From the NCBI GenBank assembly GCA_024500155.1, contig CM044877.1:81452501-81516500 (forward strand): a DNA stretch of 64,000 bases, read 5' to 3'. The stretch's first letter is position 1, and every line of letters starts with the position of its first letter. The position numbers were made by a program, and so were the translations under genes. The notes below the pieces were generated by a model. The model saw nothing but the letters and a program-made list of their open reading frames with translations, was not told the DNA's origin and ran no database searches. Of the stretch, positions 47,590 to 60,000 are shown one piece after another. The stretch comes from Chenopodium formosanum (lineage: Eukaryota > Streptophyta > Magnoliopsida > Caryophyllales > Amaranthaceae).

Positions 47590-50357
47590 TTAATCAGATC
47601 CCCATTTCTTCGTAATTCTTTCTTTAGCACTACTTTGGGCTGCCTCCAGTTTCATTTCTTCAAACTGTGCATCATTGCCCGTAAATGATCTTCCAGTTAT
47701 CATTGATGTAACGTAAGTGAAGCCGTTTTTTGTACTTCGCAAGGCAAACAGAAGGGGATTGATGATTACAGCCAGCAGCAGGTCTCCTTTGGCAGCTACA
47801 AGGTACTGTACAATGCGTCCACAAAGGTGGAAAAACATAAGAAAGGAAGAACACAAAGAGAGATGGCTGAACTGTACTAAAGGAAAAATAAATTTCATAC
47901 CAAAAGAAGAAGACCCAATATAGCAAGGCAAGCTTGTTGTGCTTCTTGCCAAAAGTTATCATCATTAGACCAGCCAAATCGCCCACCCCAACCAAACCAC
48001 CCTCCACCACCAGCATTACCTCCTCCTCCGCCAACTTCTTCTCTTTTCTTAATTTCTTGGTCCCATTTTTCAAATTTCTCCTTGTTTCCACCAAGTGCAC
48101 TTTCTAAGGCTTTCCTAGCTTGCTCCTGCAAAAAGCCAAGTCAATGCTATTAGATTGCCTGCATACACAATCACAAATACTCAAAAGATGCAGGGTATGT
48201 CACTAGAATCTTGATAGGCATAAAAATGTAAAATTTGATAGATGCCATATATACTGCAGGGAGATATTGGATCCTCCAAAGCATATGCCGAAAGATGTTT
48301 TGCCATGAAAGGACAGTACTCTTCTGTAAGATCACCCTAGAAAGTTCCATACTGCAGATAACTAGAATTTTTCTTTATGTAGCTTTGATACGAAAATAGA
48401 ATAAGTTATCAGTGGAAAAAACAAGTACACATATAGGAGGGAAGCTATCTTCTAATCAGGAAACTAAATTACAAATTATGCCTATTTTTTTAACCTATTC
48501 AATCAGACAACTCATAACCTTAGCCCATGGTGATTTTGGATAAGCTTATTAGTATACTTCTCATATGTAGAGAAAATGAGCTTAAGCAACAACAATGAGA
48601 TCAACTAATACATGTACGTAGATATCAGCATATCTAATACATGTATATACACAAGTAATATGAAGTAGTAGACAGCCCATAGCAGAGTGTCAAACAACCA
48701 ACTACAAGTAAAAAGATGAACAATCTGAACATAAAAAGATGTAATCATGATGAATCAATCATGAGATGCATGCCTGAGAATGCTGACACAAGTCACTTTT
48801 AGAAAGCCTCCATATTTGTACTATAATTCATTCTAAAAAGGTGTGTTACTTAGAAATTACCAAGCAACATGTCAAATCTTAATTGAGGGTCAACTCTAAC
48901 AACAGAAAATTCTTGTTGCAATTGTGATTCAACCCAATATGGGCAACACCTAATGTATGTTAGACTGTTAGAGCCCTGGAGGAAATTTAGGGCAATGTTT
49001 CCATGTGAAATGCACTTTGACACTGCCTTAAATTTATTATGGATAGTAAGAAAATTAACTATTGTCACTAAAGCCTACTGAGGGATTTTCTCCATGCTTT
49101 TCTTGTTCCACATGGAAGCACGTCAATGGAAGTTTTCACAGTATGCTGCACATCTACAAAATAGGCTCTAGGACTCATCAGTTTTAGAGCTTCTAAGTAC
49201 TGATCCAGTGTCGTTTCACAGGAGCGGAAGAAGGGGAAAAGGATACTTAAAAAAAAAAAAAAAAAAAAAAAAAAACATTTGCTTGGAGGAATTCAGCCAC
49301 CAAGTCCAGTTCTTTGGTATCCAAAGTATAAATAGTAATGAATAAAGGCTACACTTCTGTGATGGTCATCACCGCCAGCTAGTTGGATAGGTTATATATT
49401 AAGGTACCAATAAAGAGCTGGTGTGTAATTTCATCCAAACTCTCCCACTTCCACTACCAAATATATATATGTATCTTTTTGTTAATTAATTTTCACTCAT
49501 ACACACACCTATAGTTGAGCCAAATTGAAATTTGATCATGAAAAATGCGTACTCGAGTGAACCACGGATATTCATGAGGGAGATTTCAATCAAACTACCT
49601 CCCTTAAACAAGTCATCTATTCACACAGGCTTACAGCATCCCTTCATTTGCACACAGTTACAGTAGCTATCACAATATAAGTACACAGGACAAAGGCAGT
49701 TACAACCTTAGACAAAAACAAGTTTTCACCTTTCGGCCACACCATTTCAACCAGGCAGTAATTATGTATATACATCAATTTATTAAGTAGGGTTTCTATA
49801 GACATTGATTAGAGGAGCTTGCAAATTCACTATATGCTACTGCAAGTCAGGTCAATATCATAATATTATCAATTAAGCATCATAGAGAAAAATCATATAA
49901 ATATGTACTAACTAACTCTTAGATATCTTAGGAAAACACATACTGTACTTCGTAATTATCTCCCAGAAAATTCAGAAAAATTCTTGACCCCAAAATCCAA
50001 TTGCAAGAAAATCAGCCAAATTCTATCATTATATTAAGGTGTAGCAAAATCCCATTTCAAATTACAACCACTATATTGAGAATATCAAGGTATAACAATT
50101 ATTTTCAGCATAGCATATAGATTCAACAACTTGCCCAGACAATAATATCTCAAAACAACACAAAATCAACAGCAAAAAAAAGGGAAGTAAATATAGTTTA
50201 CCTGCTTTCGATTATCTGAGAAAAGGCAAGAAAATCTGCCATTACAGCGTAATTGAAGACTCAAAGCAGCAAAATTTTGATGGCGAGATGAGGAAATTAG
50301 AGAAGATAAAGCTGGGGTTTTGCTGGGAAGAAGGCTAAGGTTTAGAAGTTGGGTCAT
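47590..50357 (-). CDS. Plastid-targeted glycine-rich membrane protein, function unknown
   Basis: Three exons, 50202-50357, 47901-48125 and 47590-47805, all phase 0, give 198 residues. Residues 1 to about 45 look like a chloroplast transit peptide: Ser/Leu-rich, few acidic residues (MTQLLNLSLLPSKTPALSS). Then a charged helix (53-82, EQARKALES...), a Gly/Trp/Phe-rich linker (83-104, with GGGGWFGWGGRFGW), a hydrophobic segment (about 117-135), a second hydrophobic segment (about 136-150, LLAVIINPLLFAL) and a charged tail. It is probably anchored in a plastid membrane with two closely spaced helices. An in-frame ATG 21 codons upstream (50420) would put a basic leader before the transit peptide; I prefer the inner ATG. 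Intron 1 is 2.1 kb. No known domain recognised. Confidence 0.8.
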
Positions 50358-51425
50358 TTTGGCTTTCTTTTCATTTCTCCCACTTTGGACAATACTCACT
50401 TTGTAGGATTTCTTGTTCAAGCGGGTGGGTGAGTCTTAGGCTCTTAGCTAGTTAGCTTCATGCTTGGTGTTGATTGAGTGAATGATCCAATTCGATTGTG
50501 AATGTAACCGTGTAAGGATGACACTTGGTCGGGTTGGTTCATAGAATGGTATGTGTATTATTGTGTGTTGTCGTCTTGTTGGGTTGTGGTTAGCTTTGGG
50601 CCATACTTTTTAATTATAGTGTATGCATAATTAGCATTGTATATGTCAATATGTGGACTTAGGTCGGTTCTAAGCCGCCCTTTTGAATATTTTGGCATGA
50701 TAGTTAGTGGGCACAATGGCACATAAACCAAAGTTAGTCATGTCCAAGCCACAACACACATAACACATCAAGCAAAGATCATAATTTAATTCATGAAAGA
50801 CGTGTGTTAATAAGTAAATGTTGCAAAAATCTATAAATAAATTGATGTCATTGAATCAAAGTGTGAGAATCATAATTTATATACTTTTTTTTGTGTTTAA
50901 AGAGCCACAAGAGCGGGTGAGAATCGATCCCAGGACCTATCAGAACCAGGAGGAAAGCTCTCACCACTTGAGCAATCCCAATATCTACGAGTTATTGAAT
51001 AAAATTTGTGGGCCCTGTGAATGGAAAAAACGGGAAAAGACAGTAATTGGAAAAATGGGGAAAGTTGCCGAAACACTCTTAGAAAGATGGGGAAAAGGTT
51101 GGGAATGATGAGATGATAGGTTTTTGACACTTTGGTACATCTCATATTAACCTTATTACGCGTTTTTCGAGGTTTGGTTGTTTTGGATCGAGAATGGTGG
51201 TAATACTAGTAAAATTACCTATAGTTACATTCTTATGACATCATTATTGTCAAATCACTATTTCATGACATTATATTTCAAAATTCCCCCATCATCAAAA
51301 TGGAAACAAAACTCATTCTTAGTACTTTATAGACATGTTTATAGAATTATAGGTGTCTTATGATCTCAAATCACCTTATATGACACCAAGAGTCATCCCA
51401 CACATTCAGTTCATTTTTTGAAAAA
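50358..51425. other. 5' flank of the plastid protein gene and SINE-bearing intergenic DNA
   Basis: It holds the promoter of the plastid protein gene and a probable SINE (separate entry). The 51240-51420 stretch has faint resemblance to the 324-bp repeat that follows and may be a decayed unit. Confidence 0.4.
50885..50990 (-). mobile_element. Probable tRNA-derived SINE
   Basis: Read on the minus strand: box A TTGCTCAAGTGGTGAGAGC (50957-50975) followed by box B GGGATCGATTCTC (50919-50931), then an A-rich end at about 50885-50900. This is the head-to-tail order of a tRNA-related SINE. No target duplication was found, and the boundaries are approximate. Confidence 0.55.
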
Positions 51426-52140
51426 ATGTCAAAAAATTACCCTAAATTGTATATTATAGCCTTCAATTTTGGACAATATTTCACTTCTTTGGACCTAAAA
51501 CATATTTTTCCCGAGATGCTTTCCACGTACACTAATACACCTCAGGAGTCTATTTGGGTGGGTAAAACCATCCAATATGACTTTAATTTGTCAATTTACC
51601 CTTTCACAACTTGCACCGATTTCATAAACTCAAGGCCACCATGGACAATTATGAAACCATATAATGATAATATATGGTTCCAAACGACATTATATGACTC
51701 TGGGATGTATCCCCAAGTATCTCGAGACTTTTCGACACCGGGCCCCAAAACCTTCAAAATTGTCTAAAAAGTGTGAATTATAGCCTTCAATTTTGCAAAT
51801 TTTCGACTTTTTTTTACCCGAAAACAAAAATTACCGAGAAGCTTCCTGTAGACCATAATACCCTTCGGGAGTCCAATTGGGTTGGTGGAACCATCCAATT
51901 TGCCTTTAAGCATTCAATTTCCCTCTTTTCGTACGCGGCTCTTGTATTGGCTATAAGCTTTCACAGGACCTTTATGTAGCTGACTAATGGTCGTATATGG
52001 GTCCAAACAACATTGTATGACCCCGGGATGCATGTTGTAGACTTTCATGAATTTCTGACACCAGGTCCCGACACCTTCTAAATTGCTCCGGTTTCATGTA
52101 TTATAACCTTCAAATTTGGATTTTGTTCACCATTTTTTCA
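51426..52140. repeat. Diverged copies of the 324-bp satellite next to rDNA
   Basis: The landmark AGCCTTCAATTTTG or a close variant occurs at about 51458, 51782 and 52106, exactly 324 bp apart, in the same orientation as the array at 20152-22000. The sequence shares further blocks with that array (CATATAATGATAATATATGG, TCGACACCGGGCCCC). The units are more diverged than in the main array. Confidence 0.85.
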
Positions 52141-52400
52141 TTTAGTGAGATTATGCATGTGAGTACTTCCATGGGTTCCCAAAGGGCCTTAGGAGGTGAA
52201 TAGTGTCCGGAACTATATCAATCATCCTTAATCATCATGTCTTAGGCAAAGACGACATACCCTCAAATGACTGTTTGTATGCCTTGCCCTTGGGTGCACA
52301 TGCGGCAAGCCCCCTTGCACCATCCAACACCCCAACACATAGGCTTTTGTGACTTGTCTACATCCCATACTTAGCATTTTTGGCATATAACATGCACCAC

Positions 52401-52904
52401 TTACCTCGTTTCCCAAAATATAGGTGTTTTTTTATGGAATAAGGTGGGGGAGGGATGAATCGAAGCGATATAGGGTTAAATCTAATGGATCCCGCTAACC
52501 TCGTTTTCCAAATATAGGTGTTTTTTAGGGAATAGGGTGGGGGGTGAATCGAAGTGACATAGGGTTGAATCTTAGTGGATCGTGGCAGCAACAAGGCCAC
52601 TTTACATGGCACTTATAATACCCCATCGCGTATTTAAGTCATATGCAAAAGATTCAACCCACTGCTCGGTAGAAATTGTACTTTAAGGCGGCTCTCGCGA
52701 CACATTCATCATGCGAGATTAGCCTACGACACGTGCCCTTGGGGGCCGAAGCCCCTATTGTAGGACGGCAATCGGGCGGCGGGCGCATGCGTCGCTTCTA
52801 GCTCGAATTTTGTCTTTGAGGCGTTCAGTCATAATCCAAAACGCGGAAGCTTTGCGCCACTGGCCTTTCAACCAAGCGTGATGACCAATTGTGTGAATTA
52901 ACGG
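52401..52904 (-). pseudogene. 26S rRNA 3'-end fragment (rRNA pseudogene)
   Basis: The minus strand matches the 3' terminal part of plant 26S rRNA: the segments around CACAATTGGTCATC, GGTTGAAAGGCCAGTGGCGC, GGATTATGACTGAACGCCTC, GAAGCGACGCATGCGCCCGC and the GGCCTTGTTGCTGCCACGAT stretch near the end are recognisable. Homology stops abruptly at 52904 within the conserved AACGGTTCC site. The terminal about 95 bp (from the TGGATC...TTCGATTCA region to the end) is present twice in tandem (about 52402-52490 and 52496-52585). Many substitutions and small gaps show it is not under selection. It is a single displaced fragment and not a working rDNA unit. Confidence 0.88.
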
Positions 52905-53416
52905 TAATTAATTAGTTTCAATAAATGTTGTTACAAAAAAATCATGTATACTCATCCTTCTTCACATGTATATTGTCCGATATAATCTGTATATACTTTA
53001 GTATGTAACTATGTATAGTTAGATTTTTGTAAGGAATGTAATGAATATTGAAATTTCCATTATTTTATGTTACTAATATAGGAAATAAAGTTAAATTTAA
53101 TAGATAAACACTACTATAAAAATGAAAAGAAGAACAATTTGTATGCGGATACAACTACTACGGCATTTAACAACTACTCCAATTGTAGAACCCCAAAAAA
53201 ATTATCCATTTGACAAGTGGTTATAAGTGATAGTGTGGATTTTAATTTAGTTTGTAACTATGAGATAAATCAGTGTTCATTATCACGGTAAATTAGTAAT
53301 AGTAGGTCACTCAAATATCTCATTTTATACACAAATTTTCATTACTATCAAGTTGATAGTTTGGTTTTGATGTTGGGTTGTAGGTTTATAATGGACATCA
53401 GTATAGAGATTTGATA
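52905..53416. other. AT-rich intergenic DNA
   Basis: Between the rRNA fragment and the next MITE. Nothing recognised. Confidence 0.5.
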
Positions 53417-53719
53417 CTCCCTCCGTTTTTTAGTAATTGCTCCACTTTTTTTTTTCGGCCGTTTTTAAATACTTGCTCCATTTTCTTATTTGGAAAACTT
53501 TTACAATATTTAACTTATTTCTCTCACCTAGTGGACCCAACAAATATCATATTTTATCATTTTCATATTCTCTCTCCTCCAATTTCTCCACTAGTTTTGC
53601 TTTATACAATTTTTTATTCTTCCACCAACCCCACTATCTCCATATTTTATTACTTTATCTAATTTCTCGTAAAACTCCGCGCATGAAGAAATGGAACAAG
53701 TATTTAAAAACGGAGGGAG
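53417..53719. mobile_element. Stowaway-type MITE upstream of EMC3
   Basis: 303 bp with TA on both sides (53415-53416, 53720-53721). Termini CTCCCTCCGTTTTTTAG and, inverted, CTCCCTCCGTTTTTAAATAC are the typical Stowaway ends. No coding capacity. It ends 300 bp before the EMC3 start codon, so it may lie in the promoter. Confidence 0.85.
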
Positions 53720-54018
53720 TATAATCTACGGAGTATTATATTTTATTATCGCTAATTTACTACTCCGTAGCGCGGATTGTCAAACATACCGTTTATTGGT
53801 TAATGACAGTTTAACCCGACCCGAATACCCGATACATGTTAACAATCAATAATTGGGTCCGGTTTCCTCTCAATTGGGTTATCAAAAATCTATAAGTCGA
53901 TTAAGAAGTCTTCTAATTGCTGAAATCAATCTAAAAAACCCCAGAACCAAATCTCAGTCTTCTTCTTCCTGAAAAAACCACAAATTTTACAGAAAAAGAG
54001 GAGAGAGAAAGCAGAATC

Positions 54019-57000
54019 ATGGCGGAAGATCTAGTATTGGACACAGCAATTAGAGACTGGGTTTTAATACCCTTATCAGTTGTGATGGTTCTCATTGGTG
54101 TTCTTCGTTACTTCGTCTCTAAGCTTATGCGCACCTTCCAAACCCCTGATGGCAAGATCGTCAAAGAAGGGTAATTATCTTTCTATCTATTACGATTTTG
54201 TTACTAATTTGATTTTGGGAATGAATGTAATTGCGTTTTTATTGGGTTAATTTTTCTGGGTTGTAATTTGATTCGGAATTCAATTTGCAGGCAAGTGATA
54301 ATTAGGGCAAGAAACTTGAGATCATCAGCTGATTTTATCCCTCTTAAATCGTTTCGAGCTCGACGTACCTATTACAGCAATGAGGTCCCTCTTTCTTTCT
54401 CTTGATTTTTGTAAAATTTAGCTTTTGAATTGGAATTTGGAGGAAGCTTGTTTACCTTTCAGCTGTAAATTGGTGAATTTGTTACTCCTCCCCTTTTTTT
54501 CTGGGGTTTTCGGCATTTTTGATAGCTTGGTTTTCACTTGTTAAACTATGGTGTTGTGGGTGTGGCTCACTTTGATAGCCATGATAGGTAGCTTGGTATG
54601 TGCAGTAATTCAAGCTTGGTGTTGATTAGTTGAACAAAAGATGAGATCTTGGCTATTTATTTTAAATTGGAGAGAAGTATTATGCTGCATTAGCAATAGT
54701 AGTTATTCGAGCTATTATGATTTTGGCCTTCTAAGACTTTTGTTTTTTAACTTGTGAATCTTGGTTGATTTCTTATGACCTGTAAGTGAAGAGTGTTGAA
54801 TCTTAATTCATCCCTTGAAGTTCTTGTTCTATTAATACTCGCCATAGGAGAATTGAGGGATTAGTCACCATATAAGCGCATTTAGGATTTAGGAATCAAA
54901 TGCACTGTAATGGCAATAAGTTATGTAAATAGAAAATGGAGAAAATGAATTCTGTTGATACTTGAAAAGTTGAAAGGATCATAGCCATGTGGAAGGGATA
55001 GTTGGACAAACTTAAGGAGCATTTAAGACCTTAAGAGGGTGGATTCAGCCATATCTGGGATTTCATTTTCACTTGAGGTGTCCAAGTATATATTTTTGGT
55101 ATCAACATCTAAAGCATATTCTTGATTTTAGGGATTTTATTAGGTTTTATCTTTTATGTCACTACTTAGTGGGGTGATGGAGTGGGAACTGAAGTGTGGT
55201 GACTGGTCATTTAGGAAAACTTCAAATGCGGCTCCTTCGTGATATATGATAAAAATAGTTTTGAGTACTTTGGTTTGCTAACTCATACAGTTGGCAATGA
55301 CAAGTTGGAAAGGGGAGAGGAAGCTGGCGCCTAGGGAGGAGAGAGAAAATGGGGTGGTCCTACTATGGGAGAGGAGATAGAGTAGAGTGGGTAACAGAGA
55401 GAGATAAGTGAAGTGGGTTTGTTATGGAGGAGGGAGAGAGAAAAGAAGTGATATGCGAATAAAACAAACATTAATGGGTTTGTTATGGAGGAGGGAGAGA
55501 GAAAAGAAGTGATATGAGAGTAAAACAAACATTTTTCCACATAAAAGTTGCCTAAAATTGAAACATGTCAATTACAAAGAAACTTCCCTCAAAGATATAT
55601 GTGTCAACTAATTTGGAATGGAGGAAGTATAGTGTAGTGAACTAAGAGGTTGCACTTAGAGAATTTCTCACATATGCTACGATATGTGTGACAAGGATTT
55701 TGTCCATTTTTGATAAGGAATGAGATTTGAGGTTCAGGAATGTGTTGAAAAATCAACATCTTTATATGCAAATTGTGGCTCCTTGTTTGTTTTTTCTCAT
55801 AATGATCACATACTAAATTTGAATGGCCTAGTTATCTCCATGGGTTGCATCATAATCTTTTCAAGTATCCTCTCCATTTCGTAATAATCGCAACACTTTC
55901 CTTTTGAATTATAATAATTGCTACACTTCCTTATTTTGTAAGGACCCACCATCATTTTCTTATTTCTCTCTCCTATTAACCCCACGTCCGCTACTTTTTT
56001 TTTTTTTTATTTGTTTATTCTATCTCCTATTAATTATTAAATTCCTATTTTGGCTCACACCCTATATTTTTCCTAAAATTATATGCCACACCTACTATTG
56101 TGATTATTACGAAATAGAGGGAGTAGCTATACTTTGTTTGGAAACATGATTGAAGGGGAAGGAAAAGGAGGCAAAAAGGAGGAAGGGGAGGGATGGGTAA
56201 AATGGAGCTCTACTTTCTTTCCAACACTATATTTGGATAACAACAGTGAAAGGAAAGGGAGAGAAGAGAGAGATTGTCCTTCCATTTTCCTTCCAAAATA
56301 TCTCCAACAATGTAGGAATTTGGTTTATCAAAAGGGAAAGAAAAATGGATCCCTCTCATTCCTATCCTTTTACTTGCCCTGTGTCTTATCTAAATAAGGG
56401 AAATGATGTCCCTTATTTTCTCTTCCCTCCCTTTTCCTCCAAATATTCCAATCCAAACATAATGTAAATCTCTCCAATTTTGAAATATGTTGTTTATTAA
56501 GGAAGAAGGACCTCTTGGGCTCTCCCTCTCCATCCTCTTCTCTCTCTTGACCCCTTATCCAAACAAGGGAACTTGTTTCCCGACCTCTCCCTCTCTTTCC
56601 TTCCTTAACCAGTAACCCCTTTGTCCAAATAAGGGAACGTGTTCCCCTCCCTTTCTTTTCCCTTCCTTTAACCCTTACCAAATAAACAAACTTGTTCCCC
56701 TCTCTCTCCTTCCCCTTCTCTCCTTTTCTTTCCATATCCTTTTTTCCGAAGTATTTAGTTAACTTTGCATGATTTAATATAACGATTCTGTCTAAAGTTC
56801 CCCTCTCTTTCCTTTCCCCTTGTGCCCCTTTCTTTCTATATCCTTTTATCCAAAGTACTAAGTTAACTTTGTTTGACTTAATATAATGATTCCATCGAAA
56901 GAGTGTAGAGACAGAGCTTTGGTGGGGCAGGAAAGTTGATTATCTTTGATGATGCAAGCTTTCATGAAAGCTTATTTTCTTTGTTTCTAGTTCTGCTTTT

Positions 57001-60000
57001 GCCTTTGAATATTTATAAGTTACAGTGTTTCTCGCAATGTATTCAGTCTTTTAAGGGACCACTCACATAGTGGTTTTCCTTTCCATAAATATTATACAAC
57101 TACATATTTGCTTTATATGCTTGATAAGGATTTGTCCATTTTTGAAAAAAACTGAGCTGCAAGGCTGATATATGTGCTGTAAATCCTGTAATCATCATTT
57201 CTATACACTACACAAGTACACATGATGTTAGGATCTGGCTGAAGTTTTTCCCATGAGAAGGGGTGGGAGAGGCTGTTTTTTTTTATGATGTAAGCTTTCA
57301 CGAAAGATTGTTTTCTTTGTTTCTTGTTCTTTTTTCAATAGCATAGATTGCAGTGTCTGGCAAAGTGGCAATATATTCAGTCCTTTAAGGGACTGCTCCA
57401 TAGTGGCTTCTTTTATATAAATTGTACATATCTACTAATGTTCTTTGACTTGTGAGGTAATGGTTTGTCTTTTTTTTGACAAAATGAGATGTGAGGCTGA
57501 GAAATGTGCCAAAATTTCAGTTTTATACGCCACGTACAATATGAGGGTTCTGGTTAGAGGGTGTCCGAGGAGAGGGTGCGGCATAGTTTGTTTGTCTTTT
57601 ATGCTGAAAACTTTGATAATATCTTATTTTTTTTGTTTATAGTTCAGTGGTTGCTTTTCAACATTATAGATTGCAGTGTCTCCGACAATGAATTTAGTCT
57701 AATAAGAGACTGGGCGGACTGCTCACATATTTCCTTTCCTTAAATTTTAATTTTCTCAATATCCTTGTTCTTTGGGTTTACTAGAGGTATATATTGCAGC
57801 CATTTAGGTACGCCTTTTTCACTGATATATTGATATAGGCAGTTAGGCACCCCTTTCCATGCCCTGTTTATGTTCTTCAGAACTCTGATTGCGTTTAGTT
57901 CCATTGGTTTTTGTCTATTCTAGAGTGCATTTTAGCAGTTTGATTTAGCAAAATTTCGAATGCGTTTTTTGCATTTTAATTTGGCCCTTTTGTTTTCCAC
58001 TTTATGTTCCCCCTCCTCTTTTCAAGGGAAGCTCCATACAATGGAGCTGACATGTCTGTTATGCATAACTATTTGCCAAATAGGAAATTGACTGAGTTCA
58101 CTTCAAAAATGCAGGAGAATGGACTTCTTCATGTACCCAAAGGCCAAGCTCCACAAGCTCAAGCTCAAATGTTCTCTGACCCAAACATGGCCATGGATAT
58201 GATGAAGAAAAATTTATCTATGATCATTCCTCAAGTAAAGGAGTTTCTTTAGTTTGCTCATTGAATATATTCTTTACTTTTGTGTACTTATTAATCCTTC
58301 TATTTCTGTTTGCAGACTCTCACTTTTGCTTTCGTGAACTTCTTCTTCTCTGGATTTGTGGCAGGTTTGCTCTTTTTCTTCTTTTTATACTAAAGAAATC
58401 TCTCTTCTCTGTGTTTGATGTTTAAAGTTACCTTGTCTTTCTTATTGTTTCCTGTGCATGTTTTATTTCTTAGCTATTTCATCTCATGTTGAGTTCTAAC
58501 TTTCATCTGTTGTTATCTTTTCTCTCAATTTTTGACCCTAGTTCTAGAAATTGCATGAAATTCTGAAGGCTTTCCTTGACTTGGAAATGTCTTTTATGCA
58601 CTCTGAAATAGAAAATGTTTTTTTATTTTTTATTTTTTTTGTATATACAAAGTATGTATAACATGTCTATGTTCCATTTCATCTGTAATTTCAACATGAG
58701 AGTTTTATTTATTTATTTATTTAGGGTTCGTTTGGCATTATTGTGGTTTTCTGTTTTTTGGTTTTTTAAAAGTATATGATATATGCCCCATGATGAATCA
58801 AAAATTATTTAAACTTATTAAAATCATGATATTTTTGAAAATTGACAACAGAAAAGTGGAAACACCTTTTTCTTGTTTCCTGTTTTTGGTGTTAAAAAAA
58901 AAAACAGAAAACTGAAAACCAAAACTGATGCCAAACAAGCCCTTATTTAATTGTTTATTTATTTATTTATTTATTTAATTATTATTAACACCTTTTTGCT
59001 GTTTTGCAGCCAAAATCCCATTTCCTCTGACCCAGAGGTTCAGGTCAATGCTCCAGAATGGTATAGACTTGAGCACTGTTGATGTGAGCTATGTCAGCAG
59101 TCGATCATGGTAATTTGTTCATTTGAAATATACTAGCTGATTTTTTCTTGCGGAAGCTGGATTTTTTGGATAATGTGCATGCTTTCATGTTTGATTTTAA
59201 GTTGTTCATTTCCCATTTTTATTTATTTTTAATTTTCTTTTCTTTCAGGTATTTTCTCAACTTGTTTGGACTACGTGGTTTTTTCAGCTTGATTCTAGGG
59301 GAGGAAAATGGTATATTTTTATTACTGTCACAATATTGTTCAGCTTGATTGGATCATTAAATATCTAGAGCAACCTATTTTTATATACGAGCTTTTTTCC
59401 CTTTTAATAATTTGTATCTACTAATATTTATATCTATTTTATATTTATATTTAGCTATGGATGATACGCAACGCATGATGCAAATGGGTGGATTTGGCTT
59501 TGACCCATCAAAGGTATGCCTTTTCTGATAAAGATAGCAAGGGTCCATGTATGGCAAATTCTTGAGAACAAGAAATTATTGGCTCTATGGTGGTTGGGTA
59601 GCCCCTTCTCTTAAGTTGGCCCAATAGTGTAACACAGGCTTTTTGTCTGCCTTTTGCCGAAAGACCTCAACATTCATGAACTACATTAGAGGGTTGTTTA
59701 TCTTATTGTATGATTAGTAAGGGGATTCAATGGGAAGGGGAGGTGTGAGCAAATTATTCTGTTTTACTTGTTTGAATTTTAGATCAGGTTTGATGAGGGG
59801 AAAGTGAGATAAATTAATAGGGTAGAGTAATCCATTTTGTGCCCTATTATTGGTTTTAAGTTCAAATATTACCAATTTCGTAAGTTTTGGTAGGAAAAAG
59901 CAAAAAACATACAAGTACCATCTTCATTTGTCGTTTCATTCGTTTTATTCCAAGAAGAGAGTATTTTTTTTTTCTTCTCTCCTATCTTTCTTTCTTCTCT

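Noticed and set aside
52228..52612. Two minus-strand frames of 62 and 84 codons
   Set aside because: They overlap the 26S rRNA fragment and its duplicated tail; rRNA sequence read as protein.
55331..56735. Several frames rich in Ser/Phe/Pro or Lys/Glu/Gly
   Set aside because: They come from purine- and pyrimidine-rich repeats in EMC3 intron 2.
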